Positions 10,001-21,100 of a stretch of DNA of 64,000 nt are shown here, piece after piece. The notes below the pieces were generated by a model. That model saw only the letters and a list, made by a program, of their open reading frames with translations, had not been told where the DNA came from and ran no database searches. The stretch covers positions 124,001 through 188,000 of the forward strand of contig CALIAU010000011.1 in the NCBI GenBank assembly GCA_938045585.1, written 5' to 3'. Source of the stretch: an uncultured Saprospiraceae bacterium. GTDB lineage: Bacteria; Bacteroidota; Bacteroidia; Chitinophagales; Saprospiraceae. The translations under genes were made by a program, and so were the position numbers. Within the stretch, counting starts at the first letter, position 1. Each line of letters opens with the position of its first letter.

Positions 10001-13000
10001 TGGTTCTACTTCTTCTCCAGCCTCATTAACAGCATAGCGCGTATTGGTCAATGGATTAATTGCTATCTTCTCCATGTTATATCTAATACCTCCTTCTAAG
10101 CCATACAAAAAGATGAATTGCTGCCCCATTGGAATTCCTACATTTGTCTCAAATGAAGCATCAGCATAGAAAAAATTAAAATTGTCTTCAGTAAAGTGTG
10201 GTGCATCGACATCTCGTACAGCGGAACCAAATGTGCCATCCATATCTACACGAGCATTGATCATAGGTAATCCAACACTCAAGGAGCCATAAATACCCTC
10301 ATATTTTATTTCTTGTTCCTCTGTTTTGTAGAAACATAATTCGCCTGCTATTCCAACACCACTATAGAGTACATCCATCCCTAAACAATTCAATTGTGCG
10401 GATGCGAGTTTGTATTTTCCTCGTTCTCTTCGTCCAAATACAGAAAAATTTGATTGGATGCCGAGGCTATTATCACCTCCCACCAAACTAAGTCCTACAC
10501 TTAAAGAAACACTAGGTTCTGTAGGAGTACCTCCAAACTTGATATCACTAACATTAATAGGGAAGCCTGCTACCTTAGGTTTCTTGACGACCCCCTCACC
10601 GGGATTTGTTGCCGTTTGATTATTTTGAGAGCCTAATAGTGTAAACTTGGATGCTGCATCAAATCCTGTTTTTGAATTAAACTTGATTTCAAAGGGTATA
10701 TCTGGAAATGTGACATCCGCATCTGGTTTTAAAGCATTTGCTTCTATAAATTCAGAACTCATGGTTAAGTCACCTGCTAATACTAAATCAATGTCAATAT
10801 CATCAAAGAAACTTGATTCTTCAGAGGACTCTTCAGGAGCTTCTTGTGTAGCCTGCGTATATTTCATTTTGATATGCGTAGATGGATTTAGATTAGCCTC
10901 AGCTATTAAAAAAGGCATTGCTACTGCATCTTCACCAACTTTTACATCCAATACATAGGAAATTGTATCTTCTTCAAGTTTACTAATGTCCAAGGCCATG
11001 GTATATTCTAATCGATCCTCGTATTCAAAAAGTGGCAGTCCAACCTGACCTTCAACACCTGCAGATTGAAGAACATTCCGTTGCATACACATGTACATCT
11101 TTTCTAGGCTAAAGGCAAAACCTGAAGTAGAGTCAGCTGCACTAGATGTATCAAAATCTAAAAAATCATTTGTTTCATGGTAGAAAGTAGCAGAAATACC
11201 ACTTTCTTCAATAAGCACATCTTCAACGCCATATGCTAATCTACCTTCCATGCCTAAAAAGTTATTTGGTAAACGGAGCTCAGCAGCTTTTATATAAATA
11301 CCTTTCCAACTGGGTTCGTATTCGTCTGCATGGAACAGTTCATTATTGCTACACTTGGATGGTGGTGTTTTTGACGTAAATGGATTTTCTATTTCAGATA
11401 AATCCATATATGCTTCTTCTACTGTAAAACCCCAACCATCTAATACACTTAGCTGGAAAGGGGAGAACTCTAATCCCAGCATAATATCAAAACTTGAATT
11501 ACCCAGAGCATCATCGATTACAATGTCTTCTAAGTCTGTATTACCAGCAGAAATACCACCACCATCAAGGTCCAGTACAAAATCAAAATCAGCTTTAACA
11601 AATTCCTCTAGATTGCGTTCACCAGTTTCTGGATTTTCTACGACTAATAGTGATTTTGGAATACTCACATTGCCGCGTAATGCCATTCCCTTAATGCCAT
11701 TACAATCAAATTCAAAGAAACATGCATTTTCTCGCGCTTCTTCAGGAGAATTTATGGAGGAATTTCCTGCGAGTTCTACTGAAAGGCCATATAAAGGATG
11801 TTCAGGAGAGATGTCGGCTTCTTCGTTGAGAGTAAAGGTTCTAAAGTTTTCTCCTAAAACTAGCATGGCACGAGATGCTAAGCCTTCAGGATTTAAGCAA
11901 CTGCTTGATCCAAAGGCGATAGTTTTGTTCATTCCCGAAATTGGAATTAACTGTGGCATCGTTAGAAGAAGTGAAATATTCGCATGGGTAGGTGTAAACT
12001 CTAGATTGTTAATACCCATTTTAAACGTATGGTCTCCCAGTCCTAAGTCAACTCCAAAAGGTAAGCTGACTCCGTTGACAAAGTCCGCAGCAGAAAAACC
12101 AACACCTACAATTTCTTGAAATAATTCTAGGTAATCTAAATTTATCTCGCCGGTCTCTGCGTTAAATGTGGAGTCTAATACAAACCAATTATCTCTAAAT
12201 TGAGCTCTTACCGTCCCAGCAATCATTTGTTTTTCACTCGTCAATTTTAAGTCACCAAAATTTACCTTAACCCGCATATTAGATAATCCAGCTATTTCGA
12301 TAATCCCTTTCCCTTTAGCCTTATTACCTGACTCCACCACCATATCAAACTTACCTACCTTTATAGAGTCTCCTACGCTGACACTTACATTTGCTTCTTC
12401 AGCATTTCTAAGGTCAACAAAGCAATTGCATTCATCTACAAGATTTCCATCCTCGTCCATGTCAATATTAGAAAGACTATCTACAGAAACGCTATAGGCA
12501 AAACGATGAATTTCTGATCGACCTCCGTTTTGTAAATCAGGCAGTTCATCCGAACCAAAAGCTTGTACCTGAATTGCATATTCTTTTCCCATTTCTAAGC
12601 CTGGATCACTTCCGTCACCTGGATAAAAGTAGCTGAGTGCATTTATGTTTTCTATATATGCGACTAGGTCAATAGTAGATGAACTATGCATCAACTCTTC
12701 GAGGTCATCCTGGCCAGGTGGTATATCCATAATTTTTAAAGCATATTCAAAAATCTGTGGAGCTGAGGTGAGATGCTCCCAAGTAATAAATATATCTGAG
12801 TTTGGATTTGCAATCACAGTACTTAGATCATCTGGCGTTATAATCCTTGGTGGTTGCGTTATCTCAGCAAAAACATTTCCGCCTATAGAGCAACTTGAAT
12901 CGGATAATTCAAGGGCCAACGCTTCTTCTTGATTTGCAAATACGGCAGTAACGCATAAGCCATATTCTCCTTCAGGTAGAACACCACTAAGGTAGAGCCC

Positions 13001-13462
13001 AGTTAGGTCGTCAAAAGCAGGATCTTCTATTAAGAGGTATTCCTCTATTGCACTCAAGTTCCCATTTAAAAAAGGGTAGGCTTCTGAGATATCCAAAGAC
13101 CTTAAAAGCATAATCGTATTTCCCGTTATGGTAAATGGATTTAATTGTTGGAGTTGTGGGTCGCTTTGGGCAATCCCTTCAGAGAATGTTGTATAGAAGG
13201 CCGTTTGGCCATTTCGAGTTACTTCAAATTCTAAGAAGAATTCAATATCAACTGGAGTATTGTTTGACACAGTAATAGCAACTTGGTTTTCAGCAAAATC
13301 TAAGAGTGTACTAAGGTCACTTGAAAAGCCACTACCTAACTTAACATTGTCAATCGTCATAGCAATTTGAGCTTCAGATCTATTTGTTCCTAATGAGATT
13401 GCTATATAGATAAAGAGCACTTGTATGGGTAGCGTTTTGAGCACCTTTAATAACCAAGCCAT
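7100..13462 (-). CDS. Giant secreted protein (~2120 aa) with TANFOR-like N-terminus
   Basis: A very large exported protein. I choose ATG 13462, which starts a signal peptide (MAWLLKVLKTLP, cleavage after SEA-Q) and leaves 16 bp to the upstream stop. The open frame extends to 13534, but that would overlap the upstream gene. The mature N-terminus (~residues 20-200) has features I associate with the TANFOR family of giant Bacteroidetes surface proteins: a VAITVSNNTP strand, an LPEGEYGLCVTAVF segment, then PPRIITPDD leading into an FN3-like ITWEHL module. The middle ~1300 residues are beta-rich and aspartate/glycine-rich without a known family; an Ig-like Big_5-type module lies near residues 1560-1690. 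No T9SS tail is visible: the C-terminus ends in SQIKKNY. Function unknown; probably a cell-surface structural or matrix protein working with its operon partners. Confidence 0.75.
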   Translation of the reverse strand: MAWLLKVLKTLPIQVLFIYIAISLGTNRSEAQIAMTIDNVKLGSGFSSDLSTLLDFAENQVAITVSNNTPVDIEFFLEFEVTRNGQTAFYTTFSEGIAQSDPQLQQLNPFTITGNTIMLLRSLDISEAYPFLNGNLSAIEEYLLIEDPAFDDLTGLYLSGVLPEGEYGLCVTAVFANQEEALALELSDSSCSIGGNVFAEITQPPRIITPDDLSTVIANPNSDIFITWEHLTSAPQIFEYALKIMDIPPGQDDLEELMHSSSTIDLVAYIENINALSYFYPGDGSDPGLEMGKEYAIQVQAFGSDELPDLQNGGRSEIHRFAYSVSVDSLSNIDMDEDGNLVDECNCFVDLRNAEEANVSVSVGDSIKVGKFDMVVESGNKAKGKGIIEIAGLSNMRVKVNFGDLKLTSEKQMIAGTVRAQFRDNWFVLDSTFNAETGEINLDYLELFQEIVGVGFSAADFVNGVSLPFGVDLGLGDHTFKMGINNLEFTPTHANISLLLTMPQLIPISGMNKTIAFGSSSCLNPEGLASRAMLVLGENFRTFTLNEEADISPEHPLYGLSVELAGNSSINSPEEARENACFFEFDCNGIKGMALRGNVSIPKSLLVVENPETGERNLEEFVKADFDFVLDLDGGGISAGNTDLEDIVIDDALGNSSFDIMLGLEFSPFQLSVLDGWGFTVEEAYMDLSEIENPFTSKTPPSKCSNNELFHADEYEPSWKGIYIKAAELRLPNNFLGMEGRLAYGVEDVLIEESGISATFYHETNDFLDFDTSSAADSTSGFAFSLEKMYMCMQRNVLQSAGVEGQVGLPLFEYEDRLEYTMALDISKLEEDTISYVLDVKVGEDAVAMPFLIAEANLNPSTHIKMKYTQATQEAPEESSEESSFFDDIDIDLVLAGDLTMSSEFIEANALKPDADVTFPDIPFEIKFNSKTGFDAASKFTLLGSQNNQTATNPGEGVVKKPKVAGFPINVSDIKFGGTPTEPSVSLSVGLSLVGGDNSLGIQSNFSVFGRRERGKYKLASAQLNCLGMDVLYSGVGIAGELCFYKTEEQEIKYEGIYGSLSVGLPMINARVDMDGTFGSAVRDVDAPHFTEDNFNFFYADASFETNVGIPMGQQFIFLYGLEGGIRYNMEKIAINPLTNTRYAVNEAGEEVEPSPPIQIPRNRELKYVPKFGNFGLGFGLTLGAARPDPFLGKMYIAGEIDLVNGGIRSMEAKGTGYIMPVNGNLELSPVWFDIGTQVLFPEFPSKFSLEVSGNLFVRFPVGAPAILYGNSNEHVPYLSGNAFFYMDNYSNGPGNMKWTMRSGSYGPTEAEWRPNRLSLNLEEYNLDIGSIDLETYFWFGPDVPTYLPPKPPTVISIIEAATTEGGGGSFSTEEGSGISGGPSTGFGIAHGTRFSTEIDVDALIVYGRFASTVGYDLNLTQAFGRSCGAHENIGMNGWYGQGAGYMGVEGNVGVRLPEWLKKSLDNAAEAGEAVTNAGLNVWNLITGDDKEVDFQIQEEMTLFMLRSLVLLEAGAPAPVWATGKAYLDIEMDMVVTTWKQNVAFEFNIGEPCIQATENPFESSNLISVLSPMDSSEVNYNIVPSVTLNYPINQNFEYQTIDAEGNKEIKSFRVELSDVRLLNSAGREIETNWEINADQTTVHFHPSATLLPELTYSIQVTASGLEGNREVISEQRTAQFTIAEKLSMTAEDVKGAFPFRDQKYLLSDEVSGREGKLIFEEAIADLSFMRSLNYQVIIKNNDQSEYFQLPASYSNGIISYEIPELSTSEEYAIEFQSRKKLNIIIQGNVPFFGTNMLGTSSIHIDDNMEEGEFQKFYSYSFKTSRYASLNAKVNAIQIAVITEQENNNPFILNINGNTLGKTGNKPTTQSSGKPIKISLNNVELFEERELNGTEVMHPIIVIADPLDGNDYYSSLESKFNYLKASYTNNKKTASSLKKDVVFGKGRFAQNGRLDKLSLSKNNSNQKGLKIQLGEVDNSYNPYYTDPFQNGINSLLTINTNNIGQMPIPDNSYNLKNKISGFNSSSFLKKNTNKLTIDYHPARYLDNHKTATLTWLADVISIQPSIENTQVSAPLFIAELASKYVSLENMSTDMSNSKGGPVLQFSYKHFNQTISQIKKNY

Positions 13463-13478
13463 TTGTGTTTGTATAGAA

Positions 13479-15158
13479 TTAAAAATTGATACCATAGCCT
13501 GTAAGAATTCTGTATTCTGAAAAATCATTTGCAATAACAGAGCTTCTTTGTATTCCTAGGATTCTGAAATGCAATGCATTTTTAGAGTTTATTTTAAAAA
13601 GGGATTGAAATTGATATTTTAATACTTGTCCATTACGTTTTTGTTCAATGTCATTATACAGAAGACTGACGTTACTGCTTAGTTGAATACGTTGGTCTAA
13701 CATAAGTTTTTGAACTGCTAACCTCAATCCATACCGTATAGTCTCTCTATCTAAAAAATTGTAGTTTGAATAGAGTAGGGATGGATGTATGCTAAAATGA
13801 TAATGGACAAGTTCTAATCGAAAACCTATATTAGATGAGAAACTATTGTAGCTGTTTTGGAATACAGTAATATTTGAAACATCATTAAATTGCTGTAAAC
13901 CAATAAAACCATTTGCAGCCAATGTAATAGATTCGCTATTGAGGAAACGATAATTCGATGAAAGATTAAGGTTGCGCGAAACAGAAACTTGTCTAAGGGT
14001 GTCATTAAACTCAACAATCTGTCCTTCTGTTGATCGTTGGTAGTTTGAGAAGCTAGCACTGATGCCAAATCTATCATTAGGTGCTGCATTAACAAATAAG
14101 GAACTCACCACGCGTCTTGATTCTCGAACTTTAGTTTTAGATATATTATCTCTAAAAATTCCAAGATTAGAACTTAGCGTAAGTTTTCCTGTTTTACTTC
14201 GCCAGGCAAAATTTCCTGTAATTTCTTCTAAATCATTTTGAAAGAAACTAGAACCAAGTGATCTGAATAAAGGATCAACTCGTTTGTACTTGATGCCAAA
14301 ATTTGATTGCTTTAATGCATATTTAAGTAAAACATGTCCAGCAAAATTCAAACGCGAACTAACAGTTGGATTATAGATGCTCTTTAAGCCGGAATTGTCT
14401 TCTAGCAAGGGGTCGTCACGTCTATCATTTGTAAATCCTGATGCAGCAATGTTTGTCTCAAAGTTAAGTCGATTAAGTGGTCTCAAATGAAGCTTTGCAC
14501 CAAGAATAAAATTTTCATTTGGACTGTGAGTAGATGTGTCGCCTTCCGTTGTTTCAGCAATTTCATCGATAGACTTGAAACCAATAATGTCCAAGTAATT
14601 GCTTTGTTTTCCTATTCCAATTTTGCCTCCAATGGCTTTACGTTCAAACGAGCGTATTGAACTAGCTCCAAATTCATCTAAGAAATTTTGCTTTAATCTA
14701 AAATTTCTGATTTTGCCATACATTGCTCCAAAACGAAACCAGCCTGGATTCCCTTCCACACCTGCGCCAAAAATATTTTTTCTTGCCAAGGTGTATTCCG
14801 AAAATCGCATGGTGGTATGACCGAGGTAAAATCTATACGATTTATACCTCGGCTTAAAACCAATTCTTGATAAGTTGTAATCCAGCTCTTTGCCAGAAGA
14901 ACTCAATAAGAAACGCAAAGGTGCATTAAACTTCCACAGTTTAATATTTTGTCTTCCCACTATTCTCCAACTAAATGGATTAAACCTATCTGTAGTACTG
15001 TCTGTATAATAGAGAGCGCTGCTTAAGTTAATACTCCCATTATATTTGACTAGTTTTTTCTCTGTTTGTGCTTCCATCTGCGTGTGACAAAAGGCACATA
15101 AGCAGATGGAAGCTATAAGAAAACGATAGGTCTTTAAATAGTTTACTCTTGTTTTCAT
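13479..15158 (-). CDS. Outer-membrane beta-barrel protein
   Basis: A 559-aa protein with a signal peptide (hydrophobic 11-24, cleavage after MEA-Q). The mature part is continuous alternating amphipathic strands with many Tyr/Phe/Arg/Asn residues (for example FRFYLGHTTMRFSEY, LSSNYRFLNSESITLAANG) and ends in YGINF. A terminal aromatic Phe is the usual outer-membrane insertion signal. By length it could hold 20 or more strands. Its ATG overlaps the TAA of the repeat-protein gene by one base (TAATG), so the two are translationally coupled. In other Bacteroidetes a giant adhesin is often followed by its own barrel helper (SprB/SprF logic). This barrel does not look like PorP/SprF, so the analogy concerns gene order only. 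Confidence 0.75.
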   Translation of the reverse strand: MKTRVNYLKTYRFLIASICLCAFCHTQMEAQTEKKLVKYNGSINLSSALYYTDSTTDRFNPFSWRIVGRQNIKLWKFNAPLRFLLSSSGKELDYNLSRIGFKPRYKSYRFYLGHTTMRFSEYTLARKNIFGAGVEGNPGWFRFGAMYGKIRNFRLKQNFLDEFGASSIRSFERKAIGGKIGIGKQSNYLDIIGFKSIDEIAETTEGDTSTHSPNENFILGAKLHLRPLNRLNFETNIAASGFTNDRRDDPLLEDNSGLKSIYNPTVSSRLNFAGHVLLKYALKQSNFGIKYKRVDPLFRSLGSSFFQNDLEEITGNFAWRSKTGKLTLSSNLGIFRDNISKTKVRESRRVVSSLFVNAAPNDRFGISASFSNYQRSTEGQIVEFNDTLRQVSVSRNLNLSSNYRFLNSESITLAANGFIGLQQFNDVSNITVFQNSYNSFSSNIGFRLELVHYHFSIHPSLLYSNYNFLDRETIRYGLRLAVQKLMLDQRIQLSSNVSLLYNDIEQKRNGQVLKYQFQSLFKINSKNALHFRILGIQRSSVIANDFSEYRILTGYGINF

Positions 15159-18100
15159 TACTTAGCAATTAAGAGTCGTTTGTTAATTATTCCACTCTTC
15201 ATTTGCAGTTGTAACATGTAATATCCATTGACATAATCAGATAAGTCAATACGCAAATTGGAATCTGTAAATTGAGGGTCTAACTCCAAGAAAATTGTTC
15301 TACCATTTACATCAAACAGGCGAATTGCTTCTATCTTAAGATTAGATCTTAATTGTACTGTTATATGTCCTGATGTTGGATTTGGAAATACTAGAATCTG
15401 ATCAACTAGCTGTGCCTCTTCAGTAGACGTGCTCTCACACGCATCTCCAATACCATTTCCATCTGTATCGGCCTGATCTGGATTCTCAATAAGTGGACAG
15501 TTGTCTTCCAAATCTAAAATGCCATCATTGTCATCATCCTCGTCGCAAAGATCACCCTCACCATCACCATCCGTATCTGTCTGGTCGATATTCATCATTT
15601 CTGTACAGTTGTCATCTTCATCAAGAATACCATCATTGTCATCATCAGGATCACAGAGATCACCTAAGCCATCTCCATCAAAGTCGGCTTGATCCGGGTT
15701 ACTAAGAGTAGGGCAGTTGTCATCCATGTCATTTACACCATCTCCATCATCATCCGCATCACAAGCATCACCTATGCCATCTCCATCTGTATCTAGTTGA
15801 TCTGGGTTAAATACTTCAGAACAATTATCATCCATATCACCAACTCCATCTCCGTCGCCATCGTTTTCACACGCATCCCCAATACCATCTCCATCCGTGT
15901 CAGCTTGATCAGGATTATCCGTAAGTGGGCAATTGTCTTCATCATCATTTACTCCATCTCCATCGTCATCATCATCGCAGGCATCCCCCATGCCATCCCC
16001 ATCTGAATCTATCTGATCTGGATTTACCAAACCAGGGCAGTTGTCCTCACCGTCTGGGACTCCATCTCCGTCTGTGTCGTTTTCACACGCATCCCCAATA
16101 CCATCTCCATCCGTGTCAGCTTGATCAGGATTATCCGTAAGTGGGCAATTGTCTTCATCATCATTCACACCATCTCCATCGTCATCGGCATCACAAACAT
16201 CTCCTTCTCCATCTTGGTCACTATCTAATTGATCCGGATTAGAAGCGAGAGGACAATTATCATTTAAGTCAACAACAGAATCATTATCGTCATCTTCATC
16301 GCAAACATCACCCACACCATCCCCATCATTATCTGCTTGATTCGGATTGGCAAACATTGGGCAATTGTCATCTATATCATCTACACCATCTCCATCATCA
16401 TCAGCATCGCAGGCATCACCAGTTCCATCCATATTAGTGTCAATTTGTGAGGCATTTGCTACATTTGGACAGTTGTCTTCCGCATCTGGAATTCCATCCC
16501 CATCTGTATCATTTTCACAAGCATCTCCTGTACCATCTCCATCCGTGTCTGTTTGGTCTGTATTTGAAGCAAATGGACAATTGTCAGAATTATCTGGAAT
16601 GCCATCATTATCATCATCGTTGTCACAAATGTCTCCTTCGCCATCGTTATCATTATCTGCTTGATTTGTATTTGCAATAGTAGGGCAGTTATCGCTGCTG
16701 TCGGAAATACCATCATTATCGTCATCATCATCACAAACATCACCGATACTATCATTGTCAAGATCGGCTTGAGCTGGATTTGATGTCAAAGGACAATTGT
16801 CAGAACTATCTGGAATCCCATCGTTATCATCATCCGTATCACAAATATCCCCCTGCCCATCATTATCATTATCTTCTTGATCTGGGTTAATTTGATTAGG
16901 GCAGTTATCAGTAGAATCAGAAACACCATCGCCATCATCGTCAGAATCACATACGTCACCCATCCCATCATTATCAAGATCCGCTTGTGTTGGATTTGAT
17001 GTCAAAGGACAGTTGTCACTAGCATCTGGAATCCCATCGTTGTCATCATCTTCATCACACATATCACCTTCTCCATCATTGTCGTTATCTGCTTGGCCAC
17101 CATTTGCAATGCCAGGGCAATTGTCACTGCTATCGGGTATTCCATCACCATCGTCATCACTGTCACATACATCTCCATCTCCGTCGCCATCAATGTCTGA
17201 TTGGTCAGAATTTGCTATAGTAGGGCAGTTATCATTGCTGTCTGGAATGCCATCTCCATCTGTATCATCTTCACAGGCATCACCTATGCCATCTCCATCT
17301 GTATCTGCTTGGTTCGAGTTACTTACAAATGGACAATTATCATTTGTATCTGATACTCCGTCGTTGTCGTCATCTGTATCACAACTGTCACCCATCCCGT
17401 CATTATCATTATCTGATTGAGCTGGATTACTAATAGTAGAGCAGTTGTCCGAACTATCAGTTACTCCATCATTATCATCATCGGAGTCGCATACATCTCC
17501 CATGCCATCATTATCATTGTCTGCTTGATTCGGATTGCTGATCATAGAACAGTTGTCAGATGTATCGGGCACACCATCATTATCGTCATCTGTATCACAC
17601 ACATCACCCATCCCGTCATTGTCGTTGTCTGCTTGACCCGGATTGCTGATCATAGAACAGTTGTCCGAACTATCAGGTACTCCATCATTATCATCATCGG
17701 TGTCGCAAGCATCTCCCATACCATCATTATCATTATCTGCTTGGTTAGAGTTACTTGTCATAGCACAGTTGTCCGATGAATCCGGTACACCATCATTATC
17801 GTCGTCCGTGTCACAGACATCACCCATACCATCATTATCGTTATCAGCTTGATTCGGATTACTTGTTGTGGTACAGTTGTCGGAAGTATCTGGCACTCCA
17901 TCATTATCATCGTCTGTATCACATACATCGCCCATTCCATCATTATCATTATCAGCTTGATTCGGATTACTAATCATCGGACAGTTGTCAGAAGAATCTG
18001 TTACTCCATCGTTATCATCGTCTGTATCACAAACATCTCCCATACCATCATTATCATTATCTTGTTGTCCGGAATTGGATGTAGTCGGACAGTTATCACT

Positions 18101-21100
18101 TGTATCAGGAATACCATCATTGTCGTCGTCTGTATCACACACATCTCCCATACCATCATTATCATTATCAGCTTGATTCGGATTGCTAATCATATCACAG
18201 TTGTCCGATGAATCCGGCACGCCATCATTATCATCGTCTGTGTCGCACACGTCACCCATACCATCATTGTCATTGTCCTGTTGTCCGGAATTGGATGTAG
18301 TAGGGCAGTTATCCGTTATATCTGGAATACCATCATTGTCGTCGTCTGCATCGCAGACATCACCCATACCGTCATTATCATTATCTGCCTGATTCGGATT
18401 GCTAATCATATCACAGTTGTCCGATGAATCCGGCACGCCATCGTTATCATCGTCTGTATCACAAACATCTCCTATACCATCATTATCATTATCCGCCTGA
18501 TTGAGATTTGAAATGAATGGACAGTTATCTGTTGCATCAGCTATGCCATCATTGTCATCATCTGTATCGCAGACATCACCAAAGACATCGCCATCATTAT
18601 TTTCTTGATTCGGATTTGAAATAAATTGGCAGTTGTCAGATGTATCAGGAACCCCATCATTATCATCGTCTGTATCACATACATCTCCCATACCGTCGTT
18701 ATCATTATCAGCCTGATTGAGATTAGAAATGAATGGATAGTTATCTGTTACATCTGCTATGCCATCATTGTCATCATCCGTGTCGCATACATCACCAAAG
18801 ACATCGCCATCATTATTTTCTTGATTCGGATTTGAAACAAATTGGCAGTTATCATTTGTATCGGGTACACCATCATTATCATCGTCAGAATCACATGGAT
18901 TACCCATACCATCATTGTCATTGTCTAACTGATTTGGATTAGAAATATTGGGGCAGTTATCACTTATGTCTGGAATACCATCGTTATCAGAATCATCATC
19001 ACAGACATCTCCGATCCCATCGTTATCACCATCTGCTTGGTTAGGATTAGAAACAAATGGACAATTATCTGTAGCGTCTGATACACCGTCATTATCATCA
19101 TCATTATCACAGGCATCACCCTGACTATCTCCATCATTATTTTCTTGACCCGGGTTAGCAGTAATAGGACAGTTATCAGAGGTGTCTGGCACGCCATCAT
19201 TGTCATCGTCATCATCACAGACATCTCCATTACCATCATTATCATTGTCACTTTGGTTTGGATTAAAATTAAAATGGCAATTATCAGATACATCCGGAAT
19301 ACCATCATTGTCGTCATCAGGGTCACAGACATCACCTATGCCATCTGGTTCAAAATCTTCCTGTCCTGGGTTAGGGTCATTCGGACAGTTATCTACAGAA
19401 TCTGGAATGCCATCCCCATCTGAATCTGGGTTCATGTTTGAGTCTATGATTACAGTAATAAATGATGGAGTAATACATGCTGTAATATCTGTCACCTCGC
19501 ACAGATAGGTTCCGTCCGCCACTGTTGGAAGTCCGGTAAATCCGTTGGAGTTGAAATTGTAAGTACCTACATGTGTTCCAGTTGTACTGAAAATTCCTAT
19601 CGTACCTGTGCCATAGTCAGCAGCATCACCATCTATAAAGGGATTTACAACTCCTGATGGAAAAGTTGTTTTAGGAAGAAAAACCAATCCACTGTTAACT
19701 ATTTGACTTAGATTAATGGAACCCTCAAAATCTTCTAAATGCCCAGATGTTCCATTAAAAAATTCTGGAACACCGTGTGATCCTGTGTAATCAAAAATTG
19801 TCCATTTTCCTGCATTAAAAAAGGTTCCACTGCCATCCATCTCACCATTTATCAGAACTGTAGAACCACAGTTGTCATTTGAAAAAACTGCATCCGATGG
19901 AGTATTGCGTATTGCTTGTAAACCTGAGTCAAATACCGAAATACTATTTCCATTCAGTACATTACCCATGGTTCCAGAGTTATCAATGCCTTGATCACCT
20001 GCATCAATTACTAATAAACTAGCATCCGAGGAATTGAAAAATTCGCCATCGTTATTGAGACCTATTTTTGAAGTCTCATTGATTGCCATTTCGAAGTTGT
20101 TTAAAATAACTCCGCTTGTTTGATTTAAAATTCCATCAGCCGCTGTGTTTCCTAAACTGAGTAGGCCATTATTCGTTATATCGCCACTATTGACTACACC
20201 ATGAAAGCCTGCGCTAAGGATGAAAAAAGCACCATTATTTGTGAATTGTGCTCCAGGTCCTATTGCAATTCCACTGCTGCTGGTATTGTCAATAGTTACA
20301 ATAGCACCACTCTCAACAAATAAATCATCATTTACAATGACTGTTTGAGACGTGTTAGGAAAGTCACTACCCTGTAAGGAAGCGGGTATGGTCATTTTGG
20401 AACTACCATCAGGTGGTCCCATCCCTAAGGGGCCACTGGACCAGTTATTATCTGTATACCATTGGGTATTGTTACCACAGCCAGTCCATACATGTTCGTC
20501 AAATGAAAAAAGCATTGTACCTGGACCAGTTCCCACGATTATACCGCCGCCACCTAGATTGTATATCACACCATTGTTGCTACTGATATCAGAAAGACTG
20601 CTGGAGTATTCTGCAAGTATCCCATCATTCATTATATTTCCAATTACAGGCGTACCAGAAGTAGCATGAATTACACCGCAGGGTTCGTTGTTAAAATTGT
20701 CTCCATCAAAGTCTATAAAGAAATCATCACAAGCTCCTTGCACAATACCATCATTCGTGAATTCTGATCCCGAATTTTTTGAGTGTATGCAATTGCCATC
20801 TACTGAAATAAAATTTATTAATCCTCCTGATGCATTTAAAACCTCCCCATTATTAAGAAATAGACCATGCAAACCAATGTTAGGACCGATGTGTATTTCA
20901 CCTTCGTTAATCAGGTTTCCAATTATGTTAATTGCTTGTTGAGTTCCTTCTACTACAGCTAAAGTACTTCCTCCTCCAACTATTAATGTGCTGTTTCCAT
21001 TAATTGCAATTGGAATACCTACAAGAGGACCAGAGGTTTCTACCTGCATATCGCCTTTTACAATTAATTCCGCAGAATTATTTAAGGTGATAGGATAGGC

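Noticed and set aside
11346-12119. 257-codon plus-strand open frame inside the giant gene.
   Set aside because: It is antisense to a clearly coding gene, Ser-rich in the way antisense frames are, and has no promoter or neighbour support.
15434-19426. Regular direct repeats that could suggest a CRISPR array.
   Set aside because: The period is 108 bp, the repeats are fully coding with an intact frame, there are no unrelated spacers, and no cas genes occur.
15493-19508. Many open frames on the plus strand opposite the thrombospondin repeats, rich in Ser/Pro or Ile/His.
   Set aside because: They repeat every 108 bp, mirror the coding array, and have low-complexity composition with no start context or domain.
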